Shown here one piece after another: positions 1-8,333 of a DNA stretch of 64,000 nucleotides; position 1 is the stretch's first letter; every line of letters starts with the position of its first letter. The notes under the pieces are model-generated. The model did not search any database. It worked only from the letters and a program-made list of their open reading frames with translations, and was not told the origin of the DNA. A program made the position numbers and the translations under genes. This DNA is from Cellulomonas wangleii (lineage in GTDB: Bacteria; Actinomycetota; Actinomycetes; Actinomycetales; Cellulomonadaceae), in assembly GCF_018388445.1 (NCBI RefSeq), contig NZ_CP074405.1:3038001-3102000 (forward strand), read 5' to 3'.

Positions 1-154
1 CCTCCTGCACCGCCTGGGCGATCTCCTGCATCGAGGCCGTGCCCTCGCCCGCCGCGAGCACCTGGCGGCGCAGCACGGCGGCGACCACGAGGGCGGCCAG
101 TCCGACGACGGCGATCGCCGCGACGATCGTGATGCTCGTGGTACCGAGCTCCAT
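1..154 (-). CDS. hppA: Membrane-bound proton-pumping pyrophosphatase, N-terminal fragment
   Basis: Only the first 51 codons are inside the window; the gene runs off the left edge. The protein starts MELGTTSITIVAAIAVVGLA, a first transmembrane helix, and continues with VLAAGEGTASMQEIAQAVQE, which resembles the cytoplasmic loop after helix 1 in H+-translocating pyrophosphatases. These enzymes hydrolyse pyrophosphate and pump protons across the cell membrane. The ATG is preceded by AGGAGG four bases upstream, so the start is well supported. The catalytic loops and the residues that separate H+ from Na+ pumping, or K+-dependent from K+-independent types, lie outside the window. Confidence 0.8.
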   Translation of the reverse strand, partial: MELGTTSITIVAAIAVVGLAALVVAAVLRRQVLAAGEGTASMQEIAQAVQE

Positions 155-229
155 GCATCCTCCTCGACACACCGGCGCCGCCCCCTGAGCGCGCCGGGCC
201 GCCCGGCCCCGTTGCCGGCGAACCCGGCG

Positions 230-266
230 AGTCTAGCGACAGGTGTGACGTAGATCGCACCTGTCG
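230..266 (-). promoter_or_regulatory. Inverted repeat and -10-like box upstream of hppA
   Basis: A perfect 9-bp inverted repeat, CGACAGGTG (237-245) and CACCTGTCG (258-266), is separated by 12 bases. On the minus strand it is followed directly by TAGACT (230-235), a plausible -10 element for hppA. The placement suggests an operator overlapping the promoter, but a hairpin in the 3' region of the upstream STAS gene is also possible. I do not recognise the factor. Confidence 0.4.
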
Positions 267-287
267 AGACGTCCGGGACGCCGGGCG

Positions 288-623
288 TCAGGACGCGAGC
301 GCGTCCACCAGCGTGTCGTGGATCGTGAACACCTGGGTGAGGCCGGTGATGCGGAAGACCTTGAGCAGCCGCTCGGAGTCCACGACGAGCACGAGCCGGC
401 CGCCGAGCAGGCGCGCGCGCTTGAGGGCGCCCACCAGCAGACCCAGGCCGGTGGAGTCCATGAACGTCACGCCGGTCAGGTCGACGACCAGGTCGGTGCG
501 GCCGTCGGACAGCAGCACGGAGACACGCTCGCGGAGCCGGTCGGCGGAGGCGACGTCGATCTCGCCCGCGACGCGCAGCACCGTGCGCACGCCGAAGTCC
601 TCGGTGGTGACCTGCACGTCCAT
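288..623 (-). CDS. STAS-domain anti-sigma factor antagonist
   Basis: This 111-residue protein is a single STAS domain of the SpoIIAA/RsbV/BldG type. Such proteins bind an anti-sigma kinase and are switched by phosphorylation of one serine. The signature MDSTGLGLL is present and Ser57 is the expected phosphorylation site. I prefer the ATG at 623 over an in-frame ATG 33 bases upstream, because GGGAGG lies six bases before it and the protein then begins exactly at the domain (MDVQVTTEDF). No kinase or phosphatase partner is next to it, so its target sigma factor cannot be named. Confidence 0.85.
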   Translation of the reverse strand: MDVQVTTEDFGVRTVLRVAGEIDVASADRLRERVSVLLSDGRTDLVVDLTGVTFMDSTGLGLLVGALKRARLLGGRLVLVVDSERLLKVFRITGLTQVFTIHDTLVDALAS

Positions 624-789
624 CGACGTCCTCCCGGCTGTGGCGTCGAGGTGCATTCAAGCACCCGCCGGGGTTCATCCCTCATCGTTCTCGTGATTCG
701 GTGCGCGAGACCCAACGTTTCGGACGCCTCGTCCGTCACCATGGATGACGGGGCGTGCCGTGCGCTGCCGTGCCGACGACGGGAGCACC

Positions 790-1356
790 GTGACGCCCTG
801 GCCGGATGCGCTGGACGAGCTCGTCCGCACGCGCGGCCGCGCGCTCGTCGGGTACGCGTACCTGCTGACGGGTGACGCGCGCGAGGCGGAGGACCTGGTG
901 CAGGACGCCCTGGTCCGCACCTTCACCCGCGGCCGTGGGACGCGGGAGGTCGCGTCCGCCGAGGCGTACGTGCGCCGCGCGATCCTCACGACGTACGTCG
1001 ACGGGTTCCGCCGCCGGCGGCACTGGGCCACGATCCGGCACCTCGCCGCCGTGCCCGAGCCCACGCCGCCCGACGGGCCGGACGCCGGGCCGGAGCCCGT
1101 GGTCACCACGCGCATGGCTGTGCAGCAGGCGCTCGCGCTGCTGCCGCCCCGCGAGCGCGCGTGCATCGTCCTGCGCCACTTCGAGGACATGACGGTCGCC
1201 CAGGTGGCCGACGCCCTCTCCCTGTCCGTCGGCACCGTGAAGCGGTACCTGTCGGACGCCACCCGCACGCTGGAGTCGCGCCTGGGCTCGCTCGCCGACG
1301 AGGAGCCCGCGCACCACATCGACGAGGTCCTCGTCGACGTCCGGAGGTCACGATGA
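790..1356 (+). CDS. ECF RNA polymerase sigma factor, SigE-like family
   Basis: A 188-residue sigma-70-family factor with only regions 2 and 4. Region 2 begins near GYAYLLTGDAREAEDLVQDA and region 4 contains ALLPPRERACIVLRHFEDMT followed by a helix-turn-helix (VAQVADALSLSVGTVKRYL). The layout matches the actinobacterial SigE family of ECF factors, which redirect RNA polymerase in response to a signal sensed by a cognate partner. The GTG at 790 has GGGAG upstream and fits the usual family N-terminus (TPWPDALDEL); an in-frame ATG at 745 is the alternative. The stop overlaps the next start by four bases, so the two genes are co-translated. Confidence 0.88.
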   Translation: MTPWPDALDELVRTRGRALVGYAYLLTGDAREAEDLVQDALVRTFTRGRGTREVASAEAYVRRAILTTYVDGFRRRRHWATIRHLAAVPEPTPPDGPDAGPEPVVTTRMAVQQALALLPPRERACIVLRHFEDMTVAQVADALSLSVGTVKRYLSDATRTLESRLGSLADEEPAHHIDEVLVDVRRSR

Positions 1357-2507
1357 GCACACGGCTGGGTCTCGCGCTGCACGACGTCGCCGACGCCGCC
1401 GCGCACGCGAGCGCCTTCGGGGACCCGGACGACGGCACGACCGTCGCCACCGTCCACCGGCTCGCGAGCCGGGTGCGCCGGCGACGGGCGACCCGCGCGG
1501 CCGGCACCGTCACGGTGGCCGCGAGCGCCGCCGGTGCGGTGGTCCTGGTGGGCCCGCAGCTGACGGCCGACCTGTCCCCCGCCGCGGACCCGGACGCCGA
1601 CCCGGGCACGTGCCGGTCCTCGGTGGCGACGCTGCCGTCCGGCGCGGACGACACGCTGGGGGTCGACCTGGGGTTCGCGGCCGCCGACGGCACGGAGACG
1701 GTCGGCGGCCCGGGCAACGACGGAGGCGTCGGCACCTGGCAGGCCGACAGCATCGACCTGGTGGTGGCCGTCTCGGAGCTGCCCGCCGCGACCACGGACC
1801 CGTCCCGCCTGCGGTTCCTGGTGACGCGCAAGGAGGTCGTCGTCGCGACGGCGCAGCAGCCGGTCGACCACGCGCCGACACCCTCCGGGCAGCTGCTCGC
1901 CGAGATGTACGGCACCGACCGTCCGCCCGTGGACGACCCCGGGACGACCCTGCACGCGCTGCGGGGCAGCGAGACGTTCTGGACGCAGTCCCTGGTGGAC
2001 GGCGGCCCGGGCCCGATCGCGCAGCGGACCCCGATGGGCCTGGCGGCGTGCGACGGTTCCGGTCCGCTGCTGCCGGGCGAGTACGACGTGTGGGTGACCG
2101 CCGTCGACGCCGCGGGCACCGCGCACGGCGCGGCCGGACCGTGGGAGCTGACGGTCGCACCCGCCGAGCGGCGGCTGGACGCGCGGCTGCCCGACGGCTT
2201 CCCGCGCGACGTCCCGCTGATCGGTGGGCGCCTGGTGGCCGCCCACCCGCACGGGGCCGGCTGGGCTGCGGAGGTCGCCGCCGACGGCGAGGACCGCGGC
2301 CGCGTGGCGTGGGACCTGCTGGCGGACGCTCAGGCGGAGTCGCTCGACGAGCCGGTCACCGTGCCGCCCGACCCGTTGTCGGGTGCGACGTTCTGGGCCG
2401 GGTACCACGTCGACGACTGGCTGGTCGACGCGATCCCGTCGCGGACCGCCGACGGTGAGCCGTCGGTGGTCTACGTCCTGCGGCCCGGGCCCGACGTCCG
2501 CCCCTGA
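1353..2507 (+). CDS. Membrane-anchored partner of the ECF sigma factor (putative anti-sigma)
   Basis: A 384-residue protein with a cytoplasmic N-terminus of about 48 residues, one transmembrane helix (about residues 50-70, AAGTVTVAASAAGAVVLVGP) and a large extracytoplasmic domain rich in Asp and Pro. I see no zinc-binding HxxxCxxC anti-sigma motif. The ATG has GGAGG six bases upstream and overlaps the sigma-factor stop. Position and topology are those of a transmembrane anti-sigma factor, so it is inferred to control the adjacent sigma factor. The external domain is not one I recognise; it could sense an envelope signal. Confidence 0.6.
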   Translation: MSTRLGLALHDVADAAAHASAFGDPDDGTTVATVHRLASRVRRRRATRAAGTVTVAASAAGAVVLVGPQLTADLSPAADPDADPGTCRSSVATLPSGADDTLGVDLGFAAADGTETVGGPGNDGGVGTWQADSIDLVVAVSELPAATTDPSRLRFLVTRKEVVVATAQQPVDHAPTPSGQLLAEMYGTDRPPVDDPGTTLHALRGSETFWTQSLVDGGPGPIAQRTPMGLAACDGSGPLLPGEYDVWVTAVDAAGTAHGAAGPWELTVAPAERRLDARLPDGFPRDVPLIGGRLVAAHPHGAGWAAEVAADGEDRGRVAWDLLADAQAESLDEPVTVPPDPLSGATFWAGYHVDDWLVDAIPSRTADGEPSVVYVLRPGPDVRP

Positions 2508-2517
2508 CACCCGCCTC

Positions 2518-3279
2518 TCAGGCCCGGTGCAGCCGCTCGCGCGGCAGCGTCGCCAGGGCCTGCCGGTACTCGTCCGTCGTCCCGTCCGGGCGGACCTGCT
2601 GCAGGACGTGGTCGCGCACCCCCAGGTCGGCCAGCAGCGTGCTGAGCTCGGCGACGTCCTCGTCCATCAGTACCGTCGGGTCGACCGTGGTGCGGACCTG
2701 CACGTCGACGCCGCTGTCGAGGACCAGCCGCAGGGACGCGAACGCCTTGTCGGCGGCCGTCGTCGGGCCGCCCGTGCGGGTGATCGCCCGGTACAGGTGG
2801 GCGGGCGCCTTGACGTCCAGCCCGACCCAGTCGACGTACGGGAGCAGCGCGGGCAGCCGCGCCGGGTACGCGCCGGCCGTGTGCAGCCCCACGAGGAACC
2901 CGGCGTCCTTGACCTGGCGCGCGGCGGCCACGACCCCCGCCTGGCGCGTGGGCTCCCCGCCCGACAGGACCAGCCCGTCGAGCAGGCCGCGGCGCCGGGC
3001 CAGCAGGTCGGTGACGTCCGACCACGGCACCACACCGGGCAGGCACGGGTCGAGGATCGCGCTGTTGTGGCAGTAGGTGCAGCGCCAGGGGCAGCCCTGC
3101 AGGAACGCCGTGGCGACCAGCCGGCCCGGCCAGTCGACCGTGGACAGCGGCACCAGACCAGCGATCTGCAGGGTGTCGGCACCCGCGTCGGGGGCTGCGT
3201 CGGGGGCCGACGGGTGGGGACGCGCCGGTCCGGGCGCACCCCGCACGGTGCGCCCGGACCCGGTGTCGTCGGGTGTCAC
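2518..3279 (-). CDS. nrdG: Anaerobic ribonucleotide reductase activating enzyme
   Basis: A 253-residue radical SAM protein that installs the glycyl radical on NrdD. The [4Fe-4S] motif CxxxCxxC is seen as CPWRCTYC (Cys63, Cys67, Cys70). The SAM-binding SGGEP motif and the cobalamin-free activase layout match the NrdG/PflA group. The GTG start overlaps the nrdD stop (GTGA), so the two are translationally coupled. An upstream extension of the frame is part of nrdD read in another frame and is rejected. The first 35 residues form a Pro/Asp/Ala-rich tail not typical of NrdG. The gene ends only 10 bases from the convergent membrane protein gene. Confidence 0.92.
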   Translation of the reverse strand: MTPDDTGSGRTVRGAPGPARPHPSAPDAAPDAGADTLQIAGLVPLSTVDWPGRLVATAFLQGCPWRCTYCHNSAILDPCLPGVVPWSDVTDLLARRRGLLDGLVLSGGEPTRQAGVVAAARQVKDAGFLVGLHTAGAYPARLPALLPYVDWVGLDVKAPAHLYRAITRTGGPTTAADKAFASLRLVLDSGVDVQVRTTVDPTVLMDEDVAELSTLLADLGVRDHVLQQVRPDGTTDEYRQALATLPRERLHRA

Positions 3280-5105
3280 GCCCGCGCCCCCGCGGGCTCG
3301 CGGAACGGCACGCGCTCGGCGTGCTCGCCCTGCTTGCCGATGTTGAAGGAGCTCACGGGCCGGTGGTAGCCCATGACCCGCGTCCACACCTCACAGGTCG
3401 TGGTGACGCCGTCCTCCTCGCACGTGGGGCACACGTGGTGCTCACCGGCCAGGTACCCGTGGGCCGGGCAGATCGAGAACGTCGGGGTGACGGTCAGGTA
3501 CGGCAGCCGGAACCGCGTCAGGGCCCGCCGCACCAGCTCGCGGCACGCCTCCGGCGTGGAGATGCGCTCCGACATGTACAGGTGCAGCACGGTCCCGCCG
3601 GTGTACCGCGTCTGCAGCTCGTCCTGACGCTCGAGGGCCTCGAACGGGTCGTCGGTGAAGCCCACCGGCAGCTGCGAGGAGTTGGTGTAGTACGGGTGGT
3701 CCGGCGTCCCGGCCTGCAGGATCGTCGGGAAGCGCTTCTTGTCCTCCTTGGCGAAGCGGTACGTCGTACCCTCCGCCGGGGTCGCCTCCAGGTTGTAGAG
3801 GTTGCCCGTCTCCTCCTGGAACTCGACCATGCGCGCGCGCACGTGGTCGAGCACGCGCAGCGCCATGGCGTGGCCGCGCTCGTCGGTGATGTCGTACAGG
3901 TCACCGGTGTAGTTGCGGATCATCTCGTTCAGGCCGTTGACGCCGATGGTCGAGAAGTGGCTGTCCAGCGAGCCGAGGTAGCGCCGCGAGTACGGGAACA
4001 GGCCGTCGTCCATGAGCCGCTGGATGGTGGTGCGCTTGAGCTCCAGCGAGGTGCGCGCCAGGCCCAGCAGCCGGTCGAGGTCGGCCAGCAGACCCGCCTC
4101 GTCACCGGGGTGCGTGAAGCCCAGGCGCGCGCAGTTGATGGTGACGACGCCGATCGAGCCGGTCTGCTCGCCGGACCCGAACAGGCCGTTGCCGCGCTTG
4201 AGCAGCTCCCGCAGGTCCAGCTGCAGGCGGCAGCACATCGAGCGCACGTCGCCGGGCTCCATGTCGGAGTTGATGAAGTTCTGGAAGTACGGCAGCCCGT
4301 ACTTGGCCGTCATCGCCCACAGCCGCTGCGCGTTCTCCGACTCCCAGGGGAAGTCCTTGGTGATGTTGTACGTCGGGATCGGGAACGTGAACACGCGGCC
4401 CGACGCGTCACCCTCGGTCATGACCTCCATGTAGGCGCGGTTGATCATGTCCATCTCGGCCTGCAGGTCGCCGTACGTGAAGTCGCAGGGCTCGTCCGCG
4501 ACGAACGGCGTCTGGTCGGCGAGGTCCGCCGGGCACGTCCAGTCGAACGTGAGGTTGGTGAACGGCGTCTGCGTGCCCCAGCGCGACGGCACGTTCAGGT
4601 TGTAGATGAGCTCCTGGATCCCCTGACGGACCTCGGTGTAGGTCAGGGCGTCGAGCCGCACGTACGGCGCCATGAACGTGTCGAAGCTGCTGAACGCCTG
4701 CGCCCCGGCCCACTCGTTCTGCATCGTCCCCAGGAAGTTGACGATCTGCCCGATCGCGGCGCTGAAGTGCCTGGGCGGGCGCGCCTCGACCTTGCCGGGG
4801 ACGCCGTTGAGACCCTCCTGCAGCAGGGTGCGCAGCGACCAGCCGGCGCAGTAGCCGGACAGCATGTCGAGGTCGTGGATGTGCAGGTCGCCGTCCCGGT
4901 GCGCCTGGCCGACCTCCGCCGGGTAGATCTCGCTCAGCCAGTAGTTGGCGACGACCTTCCCCGCGGTGTTGAGGATCATGCCGCCGAGGGAGTACCCCTG
5001 GTTGGCGTTCGCGTTCACCCGCCAGTCGCTGCGGTCGAGGTACTCGCCGACGGTCGACCCGACCTCGACGACGACCGGCGTGCCGGTACGGCCCTGCTGC
5101 GACAT
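3276..5105 (-). CDS. nrdD: Anaerobic (class III) ribonucleoside-triphosphate reductase
   Basis: A 609-residue glycyl-radical enzyme that makes deoxyribonucleotides without oxygen. The C-terminal radical loop is visible as TRVMGYHRP, with Gly579 the expected radical site, followed by FNIGKQGE. The zinc-site cysteines (CPTC and others) come just before it. The protein starts close to the catalytic barrel (NANANQGYSLGGM), so an N-terminal ATP-cone is absent and allosteric control by that domain should be lacking. The ATG has AAGGAG upstream. A longer upstream frame overlaps the esterase gene on the same strand and is rejected. Transcription is probably controlled by NrdR (see the boxes upstream). 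Confidence 0.95.
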   Translation of the reverse strand: MSQQGRTGTPVVVEVGSTVGEYLDRSDWRVNANANQGYSLGGMILNTAGKVVANYWLSEIYPAEVGQAHRDGDLHIHDLDMLSGYCAGWSLRTLLQEGLNGVPGKVEARPPRHFSAAIGQIVNFLGTMQNEWAGAQAFSSFDTFMAPYVRLDALTYTEVRQGIQELIYNLNVPSRWGTQTPFTNLTFDWTCPADLADQTPFVADEPCDFTYGDLQAEMDMINRAYMEVMTEGDASGRVFTFPIPTYNITKDFPWESENAQRLWAMTAKYGLPYFQNFINSDMEPGDVRSMCCRLQLDLRELLKRGNGLFGSGEQTGSIGVVTINCARLGFTHPGDEAGLLADLDRLLGLARTSLELKRTTIQRLMDDGLFPYSRRYLGSLDSHFSTIGVNGLNEMIRNYTGDLYDITDERGHAMALRVLDHVRARMVEFQEETGNLYNLEATPAEGTTYRFAKEDKKRFPTILQAGTPDHPYYTNSSQLPVGFTDDPFEALERQDELQTRYTGGTVLHLYMSERISTPEACRELVRRALTRFRLPYLTVTPTFSICPAHGYLAGEHHVCPTCEEDGVTTTCEVWTRVMGYHRPVSSFNIGKQGEHAERVPFREPAGARA

Positions 5106-5167
5106 GCGTGCGCTCCTTCGGTGTGCTGCTGCGTCCCTCTGAGTGGAACACCAGCCAACGCCGAACG

Positions 5168-5215
5168 ACACAACATGTTGTGGTCCAACACGCGCGACAC
5201 GCCCACATGTGCGGT
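5168..5215. promoter_or_regulatory. Two NrdR-like boxes upstream of nrdDG
   Basis: Box 1 (5168-5183) reads acacaacatgttgtgg and matches 13 of 16 positions of the NrdR-box consensus acaCwAtATaTwGtgt; its core CACAACATGTTGTG is a perfect palindrome. Box 2 is weaker and centred on CACATGTG (5204-5211). The two centres are 32 bp apart, about three helical turns, the spacing typical of paired NrdR boxes. They lie 60-110 bases upstream of nrdD, as expected for repression by the ATP/dATP-sensing regulator NrdR. No nrdR gene is in the window. Confidence 0.75.
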
Positions 5216-5238
5216 CCTGAGTGGTCTCGCGCGGCCGC

Positions 5239-6609
5239 TCAGCAGGACGTAGGTCCCGCCGGCGAGGTGATTCCGGCGACGCGCGTCGGGTCGGCGGCGC
5301 CGTCGCACGGGTCCGGCGGCAGCAACCGCGTGAGCCCGTCGAGCATCCCCGGCCACCACCACGCCCAGTCGTGCCCGCCGGTGACCTCGACGACGTGCGG
5401 CGACCGGCCGTCCGCCACGAGCGCGGCCGCCAGCTCGCGCGTGCCGCGCAGCACCTCCGGCTCGTGGACCCCGGCCTGCAGCGCCACCCGCACGTGCCGG
5501 GGAGCGGCACGCAGCACGTCCCGCAGGTCGAACCGCCACAGCGACGGGGACTGCGCCAGCGCCGCGCCCACCCGGTCGCCGCCCAGGGCCACCAGCCACA
5601 GCGCGCCCAGCCCGCCGAAGCTCGCGCCGGTCGCCACGACGCGCGTCGGGTCGGCCGGCAGCGCCCAGCGTCCGGCCAGCACGGGCAGCAGGTCGTCGAG
5701 GACGAACCGCGTCGTCCCGCCCGGCACCCCCAGCTCGTCCCAGCGCGTGGCCACCGTGCCGGAGTCGACGAGCACCGCCCGCAGGGGCGGCAGGGCGCCG
5801 TCCGCGACCGCTGCGTCGAGCGACGCGGCCAGCGGCACGGACCGCGCCCACACCTGGCCGTCGTGGACGACCAGCAGCGGCGCCTCACGGTCGTCCGGCA
5901 GGCCCGGCGTGGTGTGCAGCCAGACGCGCCGGGCCCGCCGGTGCGCCGTCGCCGGCAGGACGAGCTCGGCCGGCGGTGTCGGGCGGCCCGGCACCCACCA
6001 GCGGTGCGGCGGGGCCGCAGGGCCCTGCGCCACGGACACCGCCGCATCGTGCATGGTCCCCATGACCCGGGGGTTGGCGGGGTCGGGCCGGCCGGCCATC
6101 GCGGCCAGCCGGACCGCGCGCCGGTCGTCCGCGGTGCGCCACGGCGGCGGTCCGTCACCCCGGTGCGTCGTCAGCACGTACGACCCGCGCCAGTCGCTCG
6201 GCAGCCGGTACGTGATCGTCCAGACGTCGCTGCCCCGCAGGCGCACCAGCTCGCTCGCCCCGACGTCCCGGTGGTCGAGCAGCCCGTTCGCCGCCAGCAC
6301 CACGGCCCGGGCGTCCCCGTCCTCGTACCACCACGTCAGCGTGCACGTGCCGCCCTCGTCGACGACGACCGGCGAGCCCGCGGCGCGCAGCCGGGCCAGC
6401 AGGCCCCGGCGCCCGTCGTGGTCGGCACCGGCCCACGCACGCTCGACCGGACCCACCACGCGCGGCACCGGCACCCCGGGCGGGGCGACCGGGTGCCGCT
6501 CGTCGAACCGCCACCCGGCGGCCTCGTGCACGCGCGGGGCCGGACGCTCAGCGGGGCGGGTCACGGCGTCCGGGGTCACAACGTCCGGGGTCACGGCGTC
6601 CGGGGTCAC
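5239..6609 (-). CDS. Enterochelin esterase-like ferric-siderophore hydrolase
   Basis: Up to 456 residues. The C-terminal alpha/beta-hydrolase of the esterase-D/Fes type carries the nucleophile motif GASFGG (Ser330), a downstream Asp region and a final His in GGHDWAWW. The N-terminal half (about 30-180) fits the enterochelin esterase N-terminal domain. The enzyme would cut ferric catecholate or similar ester siderophores in the cytoplasm to release iron. It is the last gene of the iron-uptake operon. The start is uncertain: four in-frame GTG codons lie in a 15-bp tandem repeat, so the true protein may be up to 15 residues shorter. No clear ribosome site precedes any of them. Confidence 0.85.
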   Translation of the reverse strand: MTPDAVTPDVVTPDAVTRPAERPAPRVHEAAGWRFDERHPVAPPGVPVPRVVGPVERAWAGADHDGRRGLLARLRAAGSPVVVDEGGTCTLTWWYEDGDARAVVLAANGLLDHRDVGASELVRLRGSDVWTITYRLPSDWRGSYVLTTHRGDGPPPWRTADDRRAVRLAAMAGRPDPANPRVMGTMHDAAVSVAQGPAAPPHRWWVPGRPTPPAELVLPATAHRRARRVWLHTTPGLPDDREAPLLVVHDGQVWARSVPLAASLDAAVADGALPPLRAVLVDSGTVATRWDELGVPGGTTRFVLDDLLPVLAGRWALPADPTRVVATGASFGGLGALWLVALGGDRVGAALAQSPSLWRFDLRDVLRAAPRHVRVALQAGVHEPEVLRGTRELAAALVADGRSPHVVEVTGGHDWAWWWPGMLDGLTRLLPPDPCDGAADPTRVAGITSPAGPTSC

Positions 6610-6615
6610 GACGTC
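6556..6615. repeat. 15-bp tandem repeat at the esterase start
   Basis: Four copies of a 15-bp unit close to cggggtcacggcgtc run from 6556 to 6615. On the minus strand each unit encodes VTPDA or a variant and contains a GTG in the same frame. The repeat spans the junction between the siderophore-interacting protein stop and the esterase start, so copy-number changes would move or duplicate the start codon without shifting the frame. Confidence 0.85.
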
Positions 6616-7453
6616 ACGGCCGGGCCGCCGCGGCCTCGACCTCGAGCTCGCCGTCCACCCGGTCGTGGTCCGACTCCACCGCGTACCCGACCTCGCTCAG
6701 CCCGCGGTGCCAGTACCCGATGACGAGCTGGCGTCGCCGGTCGAAGCCCAGGTCACGCAGGTGCCCGCGCGCGAACCGCACCACCTGCGACTCCGCGGAC
6801 ACCCACACCCGCGCACCGCCCTCGCCCGGGAGGTCCACCTCAGCCATCGCGTCCTGCAGCAGCGTCGTCGTGCCCGGCTGCGCGCCGTCGCGGTGCAGCC
6901 AGCGCACCTGCACACCCGCCGGTCCGGCGAGCACCTGCTCCTCGGCGGCGTCGGCGACCTCGAGCAGCGCGACGCCGCGCGTCGTGCCGGGCAGCGCCTC
7001 GAGGATGGCCGCAGCGGCCGGCAGCCCCGTCTCGTCCGCCACCAGCAGCAACCAGTCGCACAGGCCGGGCACCAGGCCGCCGCCGCCCAGCAGCCCCAGC
7101 CGGTCACCGACACGCACCCGCTCCACCCACGCGGACGCCACGCCCGCGTCCCCGTGGCGGACCAGGTCCACGTCGATCGCGGACCCGTCGGGGTGCACGC
7201 GGCGCACCGTGTAGGTGCGCACCCGCTCGCGCTGCCCCGGCTGCCAGGTGTACCGGTGGCCGGCACGCTCGGGCAGGTCCAGCTCACCGTCCGGCCGGGG
7301 GAAGTACAGCTTGACGTTGGGCACCGACCGGCCGGACAGGTAGGCCTCGACCTCCGGCCCGGCGAAGGTGACACGGCGCATGCGCGGCGTGAGGTCGGTG
7401 ACGGCCACGACACGCGCGGCGACGGGCAGGTGGGAGCGGTCGTGGTCGGTCAT
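6614..7453 (-). CDS. Siderophore-interacting protein (ferric-siderophore reductase)
   Basis: A 279-residue flavoprotein of the SIP/ViuB family, which reduces Fe(III) in imported siderophores. The N-terminal FAD-binding barrel carries RTYTVRRV, the R-x-Y-T motif for flavin, followed by VDLVRHG. The C-terminal domain has the NAD(P)H-binding region (DWLLLVADETGLPAAAAIL) and the family motif near GYWHRGLSE. The ATG overlaps the ATPase stop (ATGA). With the esterase downstream this offers two routes for iron release: reduction and ester hydrolysis. Confidence 0.92.
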   Translation of the reverse strand: MTDHDRSHLPVAARVVAVTDLTPRMRRVTFAGPEVEAYLSGRSVPNVKLYFPRPDGELDLPERAGHRYTWQPGQRERVRTYTVRRVHPDGSAIDVDLVRHGDAGVASAWVERVRVGDRLGLLGGGGLVPGLCDWLLLVADETGLPAAAAILEALPGTTRGVALLEVADAAEEQVLAGPAGVQVRWLHRDGAQPGTTTLLQDAMAEVDLPGEGGARVWVSAESQVVRFARGHLRDLGFDRRRQLVIGYWHRGLSEVGYAVESDHDRVDGELEVEAAAARP

Positions 7454-8307
7454 GCGGTCCGTCCGGGGAGGCGGGTGGGTGGTCCGTCGGCGAGGGCGCC
7501 GGCGGGGACGTCGGCGGGGAGCTCATGGTCCGGGTCGACCGGGACGACGACGGGTCGTCCCGTGACCGGGTCGGGCAGGCACAGGCAGCGGATGTCGTAG
7601 ACCTCCCCGACCAGCTCGGCGGTCGCGACCTCCTCGACCGGGCCGGAGGCGACCACGCGCCCGTCCTTCATGGCGATGACGTGGTCGGCGTACCGGAACG
7701 CCATCGTCAGGTCGTGCAGCACCGCGACGATCGTGTAGCGCCCGGTCGCGTGCAGGCGACGGCACAGGCCGAGGACCTCCATCTGGTGCGCCACGTCGAG
7801 GAACGTCGTGGGCTCGTCCAGCAGCAGCAGCGGCGTCTGCTGCGCGAGCACCAGCGCCAGCCAGACCCGCTGCCGCTGGCCGCCGGAGAGCTGGTCGACG
7901 GGCACGTCCGCGAGCTCGGCGACACCGGTGGCGGCCATCGCCTCGCGCACGGCCCGCTCGTCGTCGGGCGACCACTGCCGCAGGAAGGACTGGTGCGGGA
8001 ACCGCCCGCGGCCCACGAGGTCGGCGACCGTGATGCCGTCGGGGGCGAGCGACGACTGCGGCAGCAGACCCAGGCGACGCGCCACGTCCCGCGTCGAGTA
8101 CTCGCGGATCTCCCGGCCGTCGAGCACGACCCGGCCGGCCGTGGGCGCGAGCAGGCGCGACAGGGCGCGCAGCAGCGTGGACTTGCCGCAGGCGTTGGGG
8201 CCGATGATCGCCGTGAACGATCCGTCCGGGATCTCGACGTCGAGGTCGGTCGAGACGGTCCGGCCGTCGTAGCCGAGCGTCACGCCGCGGGCCGCGAGCG
8301 TGGTCAT
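7450..8307 (-). CDS. Ferric-siderophore ABC transporter ATPase
   Basis: A 285-residue FecE/FepC-type ATPase powering siderophore import. Walker A is GPNACGKST (about residues 36-44), the signature LSGGQRQR, Walker B LLLLDEPTTFLD and the switch histidine lies in AVLHDLT. The ATG at 8307 has GAGAGGA upstream and starts right at the domain; a 19-residue upstream extension lacks support. It follows the permease genes and overlaps the next gene by four bases. Confidence 0.94.
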   Translation of the reverse strand: MTTLAARGVTLGYDGRTVSTDLDVEIPDGSFTAIIGPNACGKSTLLRALSRLLAPTAGRVVLDGREIREYSTRDVARRLGLLPQSSLAPDGITVADLVGRGRFPHQSFLRQWSPDDERAVREAMAATGVAELADVPVDQLSGGQRQRVWLALVLAQQTPLLLLDEPTTFLDVAHQMEVLGLCRRLHATGRYTIVAVLHDLTMAFRYADHVIAMKDGRVVASGPVEEVATAELVGEVYDIRCLCLPDPVTGRPVVVPVDPDHELPADVPAGALADGPPTRLPGRTA

Positions 8308-8333
8308 GGGGTCCTCTCGTCGGGCGGCACGGG

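Noticed and set aside
675..2510. A 611-codon minus-strand frame opposite the sigma and membrane partner genes
   Set aside because: It has Arg/Gly/Pro-rich shadow composition and no recognisable domain, and the plus-strand genes have clear motifs and ribosome sites.
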